A model generated the notes under the pieces. That model was not told where the DNA came from. It ran no database searches and saw nothing but the letters and a program-made list of their open reading frames with translations. Of a stretch of DNA of 64,000 nucleotides, positions 1 through 10,031 are shown piece after piece. The position numbers and the translations under genes were made by a program. Position 1 is the stretch's first letter. Each line of letters starts with the position of its first letter. Origin of the DNA: Congeria kusceri (lineage: Eukaryota > Mollusca > Bivalvia > Myida > Dreissenidae); NCBI GenBank assembly GCA_027627225.1, contig CM051040.1:23808134-23872133 (forward strand). The letters are read 5' to 3'.

Positions 1-58
1 TAGATATTATAGTGATAAGTGTGTATTAATAATAAATAATTTAAATGAATTATATACA

Positions 59-64
59 TTTATT
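59..64 (-). promoter_or_regulatory. Possible polyadenylation signal of A1
   Basis: The minus strand reads AATAAA here, about 130 nt past the A1 stop codon. The region is AT-rich, so a chance match is possible. Confidence 0.35.
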
Positions 65-193
65 GTTAATAAAACTCGCTCAGCTACTATTCGATAATTA
101 TGGCAGTGTTTCACCGTGTCACTGTGAGAATTAGCGAAATAATTGGAAAACTCGTTAACAAATAAATGTATACAATTTAAAGAGCTAACATAT

Positions 194-612
194 TTACCAA
201 AGCTCTTGGATCAGCGTTCCAGTAAACGTGTTCCAAGCATAATTATCACTTTCATTCACAATTGATGCGCTGTATTGTGCGAAGATGAGCACGCACACGT
301 GCTCATTCCTGTTTAGCTTCACAGAGGTGGATTGGGATGTACATGAATGGCTGTTACTAAAGTGTTCATATGTAGTTGTAAGGCGCGTCGTTCCGCTCAT
401 GTATGCATTCCCTTTCTCGATGTAGAAAACAATTGTGGAACCGGGGGTAGTGCAGATTTGGACAGTGAAGTAATATATCCCGTCCACAGGAGCTGTGAAG
501 TGTCCAGTGCTGGCATTGTACACATTCCCTTCGCTGAATATCACAGTTGGAAATGCATTGACGTAATTTGACAACACATTGCGTCCGTGAACGTTGAAGG
601 CAACAGCATTGC
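194..612 (-). CDS. A1 exon 11: C1q globular domain, C-terminal
   Basis: The terminal 419-nt exon starts after TATTACAG and encodes a C1q domain. Recognisable segments are VAFNVHG, NAFPTVIF, GHFTAPVDGIYYFTVQIC, VKLNRNEHVCV and WNTFTGTLIQ, ending in the TAA at 194-196. The pattern GxFTAPVxGxYxF and the C-terminal F-x-G-x-LI are diagnostic. C1q heads normally trimerise; no collagen stalk is encoded, as in many bivalve C1q proteins. Confidence 0.9.
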
Positions 613-3600
613 CTGTAATAGAATAAATGTCTTATAGTACAGATTTGGACTGTGAAGATCACCATTGGAAACGCATTGACAAGATTCGACAACACGTTTA
701 ATCCGTGGACGTTGAACGAAACAACATTGCCTGCAATACACAGGCATATTAATTATTGGCGTTTTTTTTAACGTTTTCTGCATCTATGTCTTTTTAGAAA
801 GATCTTTACACACACCACAAACTTTACTCGTTTAGGAGAGATTAAATACAATTTATTTAATTTTAAGACCTACGGTATATTACGCAAACATGTCATGCAC
901 ATATGAAATGGAGAGAATGAGTTCATATAAATAATGATTTAAAATATAACTGCACAGTCAAAATTAAAAACATTTCATGTGGCTACCTGCTCAGTTTTTA
1001 TGCATTAAATACATGCTGCAAAATTCAATTGAAACGAATTTAAATTATTAATTAAGTATAAAATATGCTCGTATATATTTACTCACATGGCGTGTTGACA
1101 CACACAGCGAACGCCTCGGCGTTTCCTTCACACGCCTTGCCGTAGGCGGAAGGACTTGGGTTGGTACAGGTCCTCTGTCGCAGCTTGAGACCAACACCAC
1201 ACGTGACTGAACAACTCTGCCACGAACCCCAACCGGACCAGCCGCCATCTTTGAATATATAAATAATACTACTAAATAAGTTAACGAGTGAAAATAATGG
1301 ATGATAATTCGGCTTTTGTGTTTAAACAACATTGGTTCAACAAAATACACTACAACAGTATTGTCAGCAAATTAATTTTAATATGCATTATGATACCCAG
1401 AAAATGTTTTGGTTTTACGAGTTTAACACGACCCGGTCCTTCAGACTGAATTTTCTATGGACAGTTCAGAACAATATAAGAAACAACTTTCATATTTTCA
1501 CATTTTGATTACTAAGTGTGTAACGTTTTTCTTCGAAAGCTACACCAACACGGATAAAATATACTTACTTCTGACAGCGCAGGGATCCTTTAGACATACA
1601 GTGAACTCAAGATTATCACCGACACAATCATCACCGTTTGCGTTTGGTTTAGGATTGGTGCATGTCCTCGACCTCTTCTGAAGACCCCCATCACAGGTGA
1701 CAGAACAACTGGTACATACGGACCAGTCTGACCAGTTGCCCTGCACTAATAAAGAAACAACATTTAACATTAAACTAGTTGTCAACCTGCCTTTTAGTTT
1801 GTTTCTTTGCTGCCGTTGTCAGTAAGTCGCATGTTTTTCTCCTCAAAACATATATACATTACAAAAATGCCGTACAATACAATATTCGTACCATAACACA
1901 TAACAAAATAATTCCTTACAATGAAATATTCATACCTGGGGTAACGCAGGGGTTATTTTGGCAAACTGTATACTCGCTAGGATCACCGACACAATAATCA
2001 CCAGAACTATCAGGTTTAGGATTGGTGCACGTTCTTGTCCTCTTTCTTAATCCCACATCACAGTTTACAGAGCAACCAGACCACGTGAACCAGCTTGTCC
2101 AGTTGCCATGCACTGCGAGAAATACAAATTTTCGAAACAATGTATGTGTTAGACTCGTTTGTATCATGATTCATTTATTCGAGTTAAAATGTATACAGAT
2201 ATACTTACTAGTATTTACACTACTTATTATTAATGCATGAAGCTCCGATAGCTCTCGCTTTGATATATGTAATATGCAATGAAAAGAAATAGGTGTGTTA
2301 ATGTAATGGTGGATTTCGACGGGGCGGATGCGGACTACGCCCCCTCTTTACTTGTCCAAAATTGTTCTCATAATGTCTTAAAACACATGCGTTTCGTTGC
2401 ATTTATGTGTTTTTTTCCAATCAATTTATTTTAATAATCCAACAAATAGTTCGCTTTTTCGTTAAATTGTACCTTTATTATATATATCCCACCTTTCCGA
2501 TATTTTTCCAACATTTATAGTGATCAAAATCTTGTTTTCGACAGCATTTGTCAGTTATTGAATACCTCCGCCCCTCTAAATCAAAATGATGTATCCGCGC
2601 CTGAATGTCCATTCTTACTTTACAACCGATTTGAAATAATTGTACCTGGACAAAGCTGATTGGTGCATAATTTCGAGTCAATCGCTGATTCACTGCAGTA
2701 GAGGTCACCGTTGCTAGGTGCAGGTTTTGTGCAGGTGCGTGTACGTGTCTGTGTTCCATTCTCACATGTCACACTGCATGTCGACCACGTGCCCCATTCT
2801 GCCCAGTTGCCATCAACTGAGTGCCAATTGTATGTGTTGTAATGCAATTCAATAAATGTGTCATTAGTGCTGATTCCATGTAAATTGTAATAAAAACAAA
2901 AGCCTGCAGTAAAGCTTTAATAAGGTACAAGATTGGACGTTATCGATTTAGAATGTTAAATATGGCATAGTCTATGCCGCATATTCTATTTCGAAGTTTG
3001 ACACACTTTATCAGCTATCAGGACACATGATGTACTGACATTTCCTAAATCGTGTTTGTTTGAGTATAGTCTCGTTCTTATCGCTAATGTATCCTTACCT
3101 AGCTGACACAACCCACAGAACTTTGGACACGTGGTTTTGGCGCGATGAACGTCTGCACAAACGCTAAAAATGGAGTTCATCCGAGCACAGTCCAAGGTTT
3201 CGTCGTCAGTGCAGACAGATGCTGGAATATGGCATATGGTTGTAAATCCCAAAAGTGGAAGTGAAACAAAAAATTGTACTAAAGTAGGCGAATAATGAAA
3301 CAAATTAACCCGTTTGCAACAATAATTTACTAATTTGGTAAAAAGGATCTGTGATGAACATAAACATTATGATTATAAGGGGTTTATAACTGGTATAAAT
3401 GAATAGGCGTGGTATCAGACTATTTGCAATCAGTCTATGTACTTACGTTTTCCATGAGCGCACAGATGATCGTTGCAGCGGTTGGTACTGCAACATTCAT
3501 GACAAGAGGACTGTTATCGGGTCTCGATGGAGCGACCGATAATTCCGTTGGGGTCAACAAGGGAGGAATTGCATAGCTGCAAATTGTTGTAGTTATCGAA

Positions 3601-4552
3601 AGTTGTACACAAATGCCAAGTGGTACCACCATAACTACTACAGCGTACGCGCGTATAAGTTTTATCATGCTACAAATATGAATAATAATAACGTTTTTAC
3701 AGCATATACATTGTATATTATATAATACTTTTTTACCAGATTAGTTTCGCAGCCAATGTTGTAGCGTAAATCAGTGTCAGCTTGGAGTGTTTGTAAATAG
3801 CAGGACTGTTAAAAGAAAACACATTGTTTAACAAACTGACCGATTGAATAATTCACGAAACGGCTCTGTACAATTCAAATGTGTTTAACACGATTTCTTT
3901 TCAATGACGAATTCTAAATTTTTATTAGGTTAATCATAAAATCATAATGTTGCCATTGTATTGGAACGACCGAACCAGTCATTGTTCAGAGCAGTCTATC
4001 AGTTATACTAAAATATGAATTGCAATTAAATTTATAAATACCTGTCCTCTGGAACACTGAGTAGTGGTTCTGCACTCATTGGGATCAGCAATGCTTTGAC
4101 AACTGAAACACTCTAAGCATTCTGAAAGAAAATACTAACCTAAATCAAAGTGTTACTAGAATTGGGCAATTTAAATGCACTAAATACGTATAATTACGGA
4201 TAATAAAAAGGCCCTATGTAGAGAAATATTAATATGTCAGCATACCTGCCACTCCAGCCATGCACAGTGCAGCCAGTGAAATGTAAGCACCTGCAACATG
4301 ACAAACACGGCATGTACGTTTGATAGTACCTTATCAATGCGTGGTTAATCAAGAATACGGTAATTTAGACACACTTTGGTGAAAAGGAAATTTGTATGAT
4401 ACTATCATTAAATCTACAATGTCATATATATTCTGTAATTAAATAAAACGTACCGATGTTCTCAGTCTTTTCAAATTACCAATAGTTGCTATCAGGAAAC
4501 ACAGACATTTAAGTATCATTCGTGTGTGACCTTTTGACCATTTTGCTTTCAT
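194..4552 (-). CDS. Gene A1: secreted Ly6-like/ShK/4xTSP1/C1q mosaic protein, one in-frame stop
   Basis: Predicted secreted multidomain protein, likely a C1q-type recognition molecule; the ligand is unknown. Eleven exons can be joined with GT-AG introns in consistent phase: 4480-4552, 4246-4290, 4042-4121, 3737-3805, 3447-3669, 3099-3221, 2646-2816, 1936-2112, 1569-1745, 1087-1248, 194-612, giving 573 codons. Order: signal peptide (exons 1-2), cysteine-rich Ly6/uPAR-like region (3-5), ShK (6), four TSP1 modules each on one phase-1 exon (7-10), C1q (11). The start is the ATG at 4552, followed by a basic stretch and a hydrophobic core. A TAA at 3514-3516 (codon 141) interrupts exon 5 where the duplicate A2 has CAA, so this may be a pseudogene, a null allele or a sequence error. 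A possible AATAAA signal lies at 59-64, about 130 nt past the stop. The model is inferred without transcript data. Confidence 0.72.
632..730 (-). pseudogene. Duplicated C1q exon fragment with internal deletion
   Basis: Just upstream of the C1q exon on the minus strand lies a second exon start after TGTATTGCAG. It encodes VSFNVHGLNVLSNLVNAF, then jumps from VIF directly to TVQICT, so the segment from NEGN to GIYYF is deleted. It then runs into sequence matching the intron before the true exon (ATTTATTCTATTACAG). No donor is evident. Confidence 0.65.
1087..1248 (-). CDS. A1 exon 10: TSP1 module 4
   Basis: A 162-nt phase-1 exon reading DGGWSGWGSWQSCSVTC, then RQRTCTNPSPSAYGKAC, ending CVNTPC at a GTGAGT donor. 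It is shorter than modules 2 and 3. It joins in phase to the C1q exon at 612. Confidence 0.85.
1569..1745 (-). CDS. A1 exon 9: TSP1 module 3
   Basis: A 177-nt phase-1 exon reading QGNWSDWSVCTSCSVTC, then RSRTCTNPKPNANGDDC, ending CLKDPCAVR before a GTAAGT donor. The third Trp of the usual WxxWxxW stretch is replaced (WSVC). Confidence 0.85.
1936..2112 (-). CDS. A1 exon 8: TSP1 module 2
   Basis: A 177-nt phase-1 exon reading HGNWTSWFTWSGCSVNC, then RTRTCTNPKPDSSGDYC, ending CQNNPCVTP before GTATGA. The six TSP1 cysteines are present. Confidence 0.85.
2646..2816 (-). CDS. A1 exon 7: TSP1 module 1
   Basis: A 171-nt phase-1 exon reading VDGNWAEWGTWSTCSVTC and then NGTQTRTRTCTKPAPSNG, ending at CTNQLCP before a GTACAA donor. 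It has the WxxWxxW and CSVTC signatures and six cysteines of a thrombospondin type 1 repeat. Confidence 0.85.
3099..3221 (-). CDS. A1 exon 6: ShK domain
   Basis: Phase-1 exon of 123 nt encoding a six-cysteine ShK-type module. It starts VCTDDETLDCARMNSIFSVC and ends CPKFCGLC, with the typical C-x3-C-x2-C finish. The acceptor is TTCCAG and the donor GTAAGG. ShK modules are common in venom peptides and in secreted enzymes or receptors; here it links the Ly6-like region to the TSP1 modules. Confidence 0.8.
3447..4121 (-). CDS. A1 exons 3-5: Ly6/uPAR-like cysteine-rich region
   Basis: Exon 3 (4042-4121) begins ECLECFSCQSIADPNEC, exon 4 (3737-3805) begins SCYLQTLQADTDL, and exon 5 (3447-3669) ends with CHECCSTNRCNDHLC. 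The CxxC start and the CC-x4-CN ending resemble three-finger (LU) domains. Exon 5 contains the TAA at 3514-3516 that would stop translation before the CC-x4-CN end. The LU assignment is by cysteine pattern only. Confidence 0.5.
4246..4552 (-). CDS. A1 exons 1-2: start codon and signal peptide
   Basis: Exon 1 (4480-4552) runs from the ATG to a GTAATT donor and encodes a basic N-terminus (MKAKWSKGHTR) followed by a hydrophobic stretch (MILKCLCFLIATI). Exon 2 (4246-4290) continues it with AYISLAALCMAGVA and ends at a GTATGC donor. Both junctions are phase 1, and the join leads into the cysteine-rich exon 3. Together they look like a signal peptide. Confidence 0.6.
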
Positions 4553-4723
4553 GACTAGAACAAAGATAAAGTTTGACGCAAAGTCAGTGACATTCTACAT
4601 AAACAAATACATGTAACAAAAGTACTGAATTATCAAATAATAATTTTCTGAAAGACAATATACAACAAGATATATACTTAGCTTTGAGTTTCATTTATAT
4701 TTGTGTTAGTTTAGTTTAAACCT

Positions 4724-4911
4724 ATTTATTTCAGCTCGATTGGATCGAAAGCCTTAGGCTAATAGAAACACTCTTGAGTCCATTTCCTGGAAAGAATCAG
4801 TACTTGGTGTCTTTAGAAAGATCTTGAGAACGCTTCCTGAGTGGGGATCGAACCCGGGACCTCTCGGACGCAAGGCGGACACAATATCAACTACACTATG
4901 GCGACCCTTGT
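4724..4911 (-). mobile_element. tRNA-derived SINE
   Basis: Read on the minus strand, the element begins with a tRNA-like head containing an A-box-like TAGTGTAGTTGA (4887-4898) and a perfect B box GGTTCGATCCC (4844-4854). The 3' side does not pair as an acceptor stem, so this is not a tRNA gene. The body continues through AGTGTTTCTATTAGCC and ends near GAGCTGAAATAAATAGG at about 4724. Confidence 0.75.
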
Positions 4912-5129
4912 GTTATATTCAAGAGGGTTTAAATAATATTTGAAGTGAAACATCTTTTCCAAAGCATAATACGATTACGAAATAAATGTATAATAATAAG
5001 AAAATGCAGTTTTAATAATTGTTCTTGTATATAAAGAGTCAAATAAAACATATAGCTAACTTGATGAAGCTTTGTTGTATACAAAATATAAAATATATAT
5101 TTTATGAAGAAGTCAAACTTCAAACATAG

Positions 5130-5390
5130 CTCATTTATTTAATCACAACGTTTCGGCTGAAAAGCCTTCTTCAGGTAACATGTTATGACAAAGACGTTAT
5201 AATGACGTCATGACGTCATAATACATGAAACATAATTTGGCGTACTTATTACAATATATAGGATTCACAAAAGATACACCATACATGTAAAATGCAAATA
5301 GAGCAACGTGTTTATAAATACAAGTATGAACTATATATATGTCATACGTACACCTGAGACAATACAACTATTAGTAAAGTAATTTTGTGT
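5130..5390 (-). mobile_element. Penelope-like element 3' terminal region with hammerhead-like motif
   Basis: This follows the GIY-YIG frame. On the minus strand at 5146-5175 it reads CTGAAGA, a short GGC/GCC hairpin, then GAAAC, which fits the hammerhead core CUGANGA...GAAA found in Penelope-like terminal repeats. Two overlapping TGACGTCA palindromes lie at about 5204-5218. The element boundary is not resolved. Confidence 0.5.
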
Positions 5391-6545
5391 TCATACCCTT
5401 AGTTTATACATCCACTCAGTTTCTTTTAAAAGTCGCTGCCAATTGTTATTAACTTTATCAATCGGCATAAATAAAAAGTCATCAATAGAGTGGCCATTAT
5501 AATTGAAATGTACCGATACAGAAGTAGCTGTGTCTGGATAATGCTTGATATCAAACTTATGGCTATTCATTCTAACACTACATTTTTGATGAGTTTGTCC
5601 AACATACTGTGATTTACATTTTTTACATGTTATACGGTAAATGACATCTGTAGATGAACACGATAGATTATGTTTAACTTGATACTCTTTGCACAAAGTA
5701 CTGCTAGAGAATTCATCAGATTCAGTGATATAACAACAGTGGGAACAACGGGGTGTACAACATTTTGAAACTTGACAATTGGTACCAGCAGAATAGTTCA
5801 ATTTAGTATTGGTTGATTTTCTTTCCTATATTCGGTAGAGATGGATTGTAAGTGCAAACAAAGGGTATAATGTCAGTGTCAGTTTTTGTAACGGGTTGTA
5901 GTGCTTCATCCATGGAGAATTCGGCTGCCTTAGATATAGCCTGGTTCACAATATCATCTGGGTAGTTGCGATCCTTGAAATGTTCACGGATGTTATCGCA
6001 GTCTCGTTTGAATTGTTCAGTGTCAGACGTTATTCTTCGATACCTTTTGGCTTGACTGAATGGTATTCCTGCCTTGCACGATTTAGGGTGGCAGGATGAA
6101 AACTCAACGTATTGGTGACAATTGGTGGACTTTTCAAACACTCTTGTTTCTAGTTCATTGTTTCCATTTTTCTCCACTGTCAAATCAAGAAAGTTCACAC
6201 TAGTTTTTGAGTACTGATGAGAAAAAGTCATAGTTGGTTGGTATGTGTTGATTTCATCTATAATGATAATAGATCATTTTCACTGTGAGTCCATATGAAA
6301 AAAATGTCATCAATAAATCGCAGCCACAGGATAGGTGTCTTGCCACAAGATGATAGGAAATTTTGTTCAAACTTCCCCATGAATAGAGATGCATAACTAG
6401 GTGCCATTTTCGTACCCATTGCAGTTCCCAAGACTTGTAAATAATTATCTTCACCAAACTGAAAATTATTTTTGGTAAGAACAATATTCAGCAACTCTTC
6501 TATGGACTTGATACTGTCTTTATTTAATGTTTTTTCCTGTCTTAA
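5391..6545 (-). mobile_element. Penelope-like retroelement, 5'-truncated, RT plus GIY-YIG endonuclease
   Basis: Three minus-strand frames adjoin. 6258-6494 carries the RT core (GTAMGTKMAPSYASLFMG and the catalytic RFIDDIFFIW). 5803-6231 carries the later RT/thumb region (VNFLDLTVEKNG, CKAGIPFSQAKRYRRI, RNYPDDIVNQAI). 5391-5801 carries a cysteine-rich segment and a GIY-YIG nuclease (VIYRITCKKCKSQYVGQT, ending ETEWMYKL). This RT/GIY-YIG pairing is specific to Penelope-like elements. Two frame breaks (near 6231-6258 and 5801) and the missing N-terminal RT show it is dead. Confidence 0.85.
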
Positions 6546-7744
6546 GAAAATATATAAACAAATTCATAGGAACAGGACCCACTTTCCAAAGTTTGTTTTC
6601 ATTGAGCTCTTCAATAAAGAATGTATACATCACATTTGAGCTCACAAAAATCTACTGTTCCTGTATTTTCCAAAATTGTCACTGACTTAATTAAAAAGGG
6701 TCAGGTAAGAATACCGAGAAAAATGATTTGAGAACCATAAGCAAAAACGTCGCACATCCGCTACCCAACTTGTCCTTTAGTTCGCCTATTGCACTAACTG
6801 ATGTTTTAAATCTAATCGATCCTGTCACCTTTTGCGTATTGCTTAGATACCTTCATTTTCAAACCTATCACACCAGTATGGTCTTATCTGTACCAGCTCT
6901 AAGGTAAGCGCTATGGGCCATCATGACCCTCTTGTTTATATATGTTTTAAGATTATCATACTACATAATTTTGATAAGGAGGCGAATTATTTGGATTATT
7001 CAGGTATCACTGATACAAAAAGAAATAAAACAATACTCGCGCCGTTTGATCAGTTTACTTGTATTGTTTGGAATTAAATAATGATACAATTTCCTCAAAC
7101 TTATGGACTTTTCATACTTGTGTATTTTAAACTGAGCTAACTGTTCCAGAAGAATACGAGGTTATTTTAGTAGACAGTTTCCGCTGTTACTCGCTTTTGA
7201 CAGCGCCATATGAGGCTAGGCGGCATTACTTTCAAGAAATAAAGTAATATGAGTTTATTTTATGTAGACAGTTTTCGCTGTCATTCGCTTTTGATATTTG
7301 GCATTACTTTCAAGAAATGAAGTAGATCTACTTGTTAAAAAGGTTGCTTGATAACAACAACTCGATTACATAATGGGCTATTTTCTTCTTGTTTATGCGC
7401 ACTGTCTATAAATAGCAATACTGACAAATCCATTTTTATGCAGAATAATGCACGTAGTTTCACAAAAAAATGTCAGAACAATAATGTAAATAGGTGAATG
7501 TTCGACAACGATCAAATTTATCAAATTTATCAAATCATATTCTCTTTATATCTAGAAAAGTAAACATTACAAAGAAACGTTGAGTTTCACACTCTTATAA
7601 ACACTCGATACCGCCGAATGTATACGCTCCGTCGACTATTTTAGCCCGTTGCAGATTAGTCGACACGTTGACTGTTATGAATAGTATTGCGTCTGCATTA
7701 ATTAGTTTGCATACAAACATATGAGGCGTGTGCGTAAAGTGTAG
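6546..7744. other. Intergenic, no gene recognised
   Basis: AT-rich sequence without a supportable ORF. Two imperfect neighbouring copies of a segment with GTAGACAGTTT and GGCATTACTTTCAAGAAAT lie at about 7163-7245 and 7252-7325. Confidence 0.5.
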
Positions 7745-8430
7745 TAAAGGTGACCTTGACATCACCAACTCCATATGTAATCCCAAGCGAGGTCTATATA
7801 AAAGGTATCTACATATGAAGTTTCATTAAAATATATCAATGTCTTCTCCAGCTATTGAGCGGAAACTGTCTATGTTTAGTAACGGTGACCTTGACCTTGA
7901 CCCCACGCATCCCATATAAAATCCCAAGCGAGATCCAATATTCGATATCTATGTATGAAGTTTCATTAAAAATACCTCAATGGTTTCTCAGTCTATTGAG
8001 CGGAAACCGTTTTTATATTAACGGTGACCTCTACGTTTATCCCACCCACCCCATTCGCAGTCCTAAGCGAGGTCTCCATATAAGGTATCTATTTATGAAA
8101 TTTCGCTTAAAGATCTAAATATGCTCTCAAGTTATCGAGCGGAAACCGATGTTCTGTTTTAAGTAACGTTGACCTTGACCTTGACCCCTCCCACCCCTTA
8201 CCCAATGCCAAGCTAGGTCTTGATATAAGGTTTATATGTATGAAGTTTCATTGAAATATCTCAATTCGTTCATAAGTTATTGATACAAAATGTTTTCTAT
8301 TATTACAGTGACCTTGACCCCACCAACCCCATACGCAATTCTAAGCGAGCTCTCCATATAAGGTATCTATGTATTAAGTTTCATTACAATAGCTCGATCT
8401 GTTTTCGAGATAGAGAGACGAAAAGTTGAC
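7745..8430. repeat. Degenerate tandem repeat, about 140-bp unit, five copies
   Basis: The phrase GTGACCTTGACC or a variant recurs near 7749, 7882, 8023, 8165 and 8308, spaced about 135-143 bp. Each is followed by AAGCGAGGTCT, TAAGGTATCTATGTATGAAG, TTTCATTAAAATA and ATTGAGCGGAAAC. An apparent 87-aa ORF across it is a by-product of the repetition. Confidence 0.75.
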
Positions 8431-10031
8431 GCCGCCACTACGACCGCACGCCCGCCCAACGACATACGCCAATCAAAAGACCAAAATGTTTCTTCGAAAA
8501 ATTGGGTTAAAAAGGGTTAATATCTCATAAACCCAGACATCGCAAGCCGCCAGATACGGACTTGATTTCGTTTTACTCACGATGTAGTACGTGCGCAGTG
8601 TTCATCAGATCGAAACAGCAGAACATGAGGGAAAGTCTGCCGTGAGTCTTATTGGACTGTTGGCAGTATCGAAAACTCTTTCGTAAAGCTCATTCTAGAG
8701 GTTGCATCGCATAACCTACTTTTTGCTGGCAGGGAAGCATATAAGTGAAATGGTGCAATCTCAACGGTTATATGCTATTAAACTTTTAGGGCAATTCATG
8801 AGCATTCTCTCAAACAGAATCGTTATGTTTTTAATAAATTAAAAACACATTTAATATATAGTTAAGAAATTTAATGTACTAGTTTAATTTTATTTTTTCT
8901 TCAATGTTTTATTTCGTAAATTATATCGATGTAGTAATTACCAAACGTGATATTCCAATAGCAATCCAATATTTAACAGTGTTCATAGAAAAACCATAAA
9001 CCTTAAAATTATGAACAGTTATTAATGCTATGATATTAACAAAGAAGACATATGTCGTATCAGTCTAACAACTGAAGCGTTTGTATGCTTCTCATCATTT
9101 TAACCAAAAAAAAGTTGAAAAAGTAACCTAACTAAAAAACCAAATCAAGAGCCGTTATACGAACTATCCAAATAACAATATGTCGTTCTGCATCATTATG
9201 AAATCAGCTAGTAAAATTTTCATTTCTATTGAATTCAATGAGATCATAAGTAAAAATATAAACAACATAGGTCAAATTGAAATCTAAAGGGTTGTAGGGT
9301 TAATTTGGCCATTGTCACCAAATTTAATTCGGACACATAATGTCTGCATTGTCATTTCGCAAGATCAACAATATTCTTATATTGAATATAATTCATTTCA
9401 CAGAATCATTTAAGGCAAATATACGGGATAAGTTTCTCTTGAAATGGTTAGTCGTTTAAACGGCCCTAGCTCTCTACCATTCGGTATAACATAATACTGG
9501 TATTTAAAATGTATTTACTTTAATATATGAAAGAAATGTAAGATTTATTACAACGACGAGTAGGCCCTACAATAGCTTACACAATTCAATTTTACTATTT
9601 GTTTGTTGCATTGTAATTGTATCGCTAGTTGTATAATGATCCAATGTCATTGCCGCTAAAGTACAAATCATTAAACGCATGTCGACGAATGTCGTATAGC
9701 CTGACAACTTTTACCTGGCACTGACTTTTATGCATGAATACATTAATTAATATATTACTTGCAGTACTGGAATCGAGTTAAATTGATAAAAGTGTAGCCC
9801 ATTGAAAAATGCAGTTATTTTATTGTGTAACATGGGAAACACGTGCACGAACAAAACCAATTATCAATACAGAAAACAATTCGAGCGTGTAATTTATGCT
9901 AATAGAGTTCACGAGCGTCAGGTTAAAGTTGTTGATATACTTTGATGCATGTTTTACTTATATATAGAGTAATAATGAATTTGTATGTAACAGTAAGTAG
10001 GGGCGTGATTTATATTCAAAGAATACATTTA
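8431..10031. other. Intergenic, nothing recognised
   Basis: AT-rich sequence with frequent stops in all frames. No exon with splice signals, RNA gene or transposon core was recognised. Confidence 0.5.

Noticed and set aside
2478..2765. 95-aa minus-strand ORF overlapping the first TSP1 exon
   Set aside because: It is an out-of-frame shadow; the TSP1 frame has cysteines, tryptophans and splice sites.
4830..4911. tRNA gene on the minus strand
   Set aside because: A and B boxes are present but the 3' side does not pair with the acceptor stem and the sequence continues into a SINE body.
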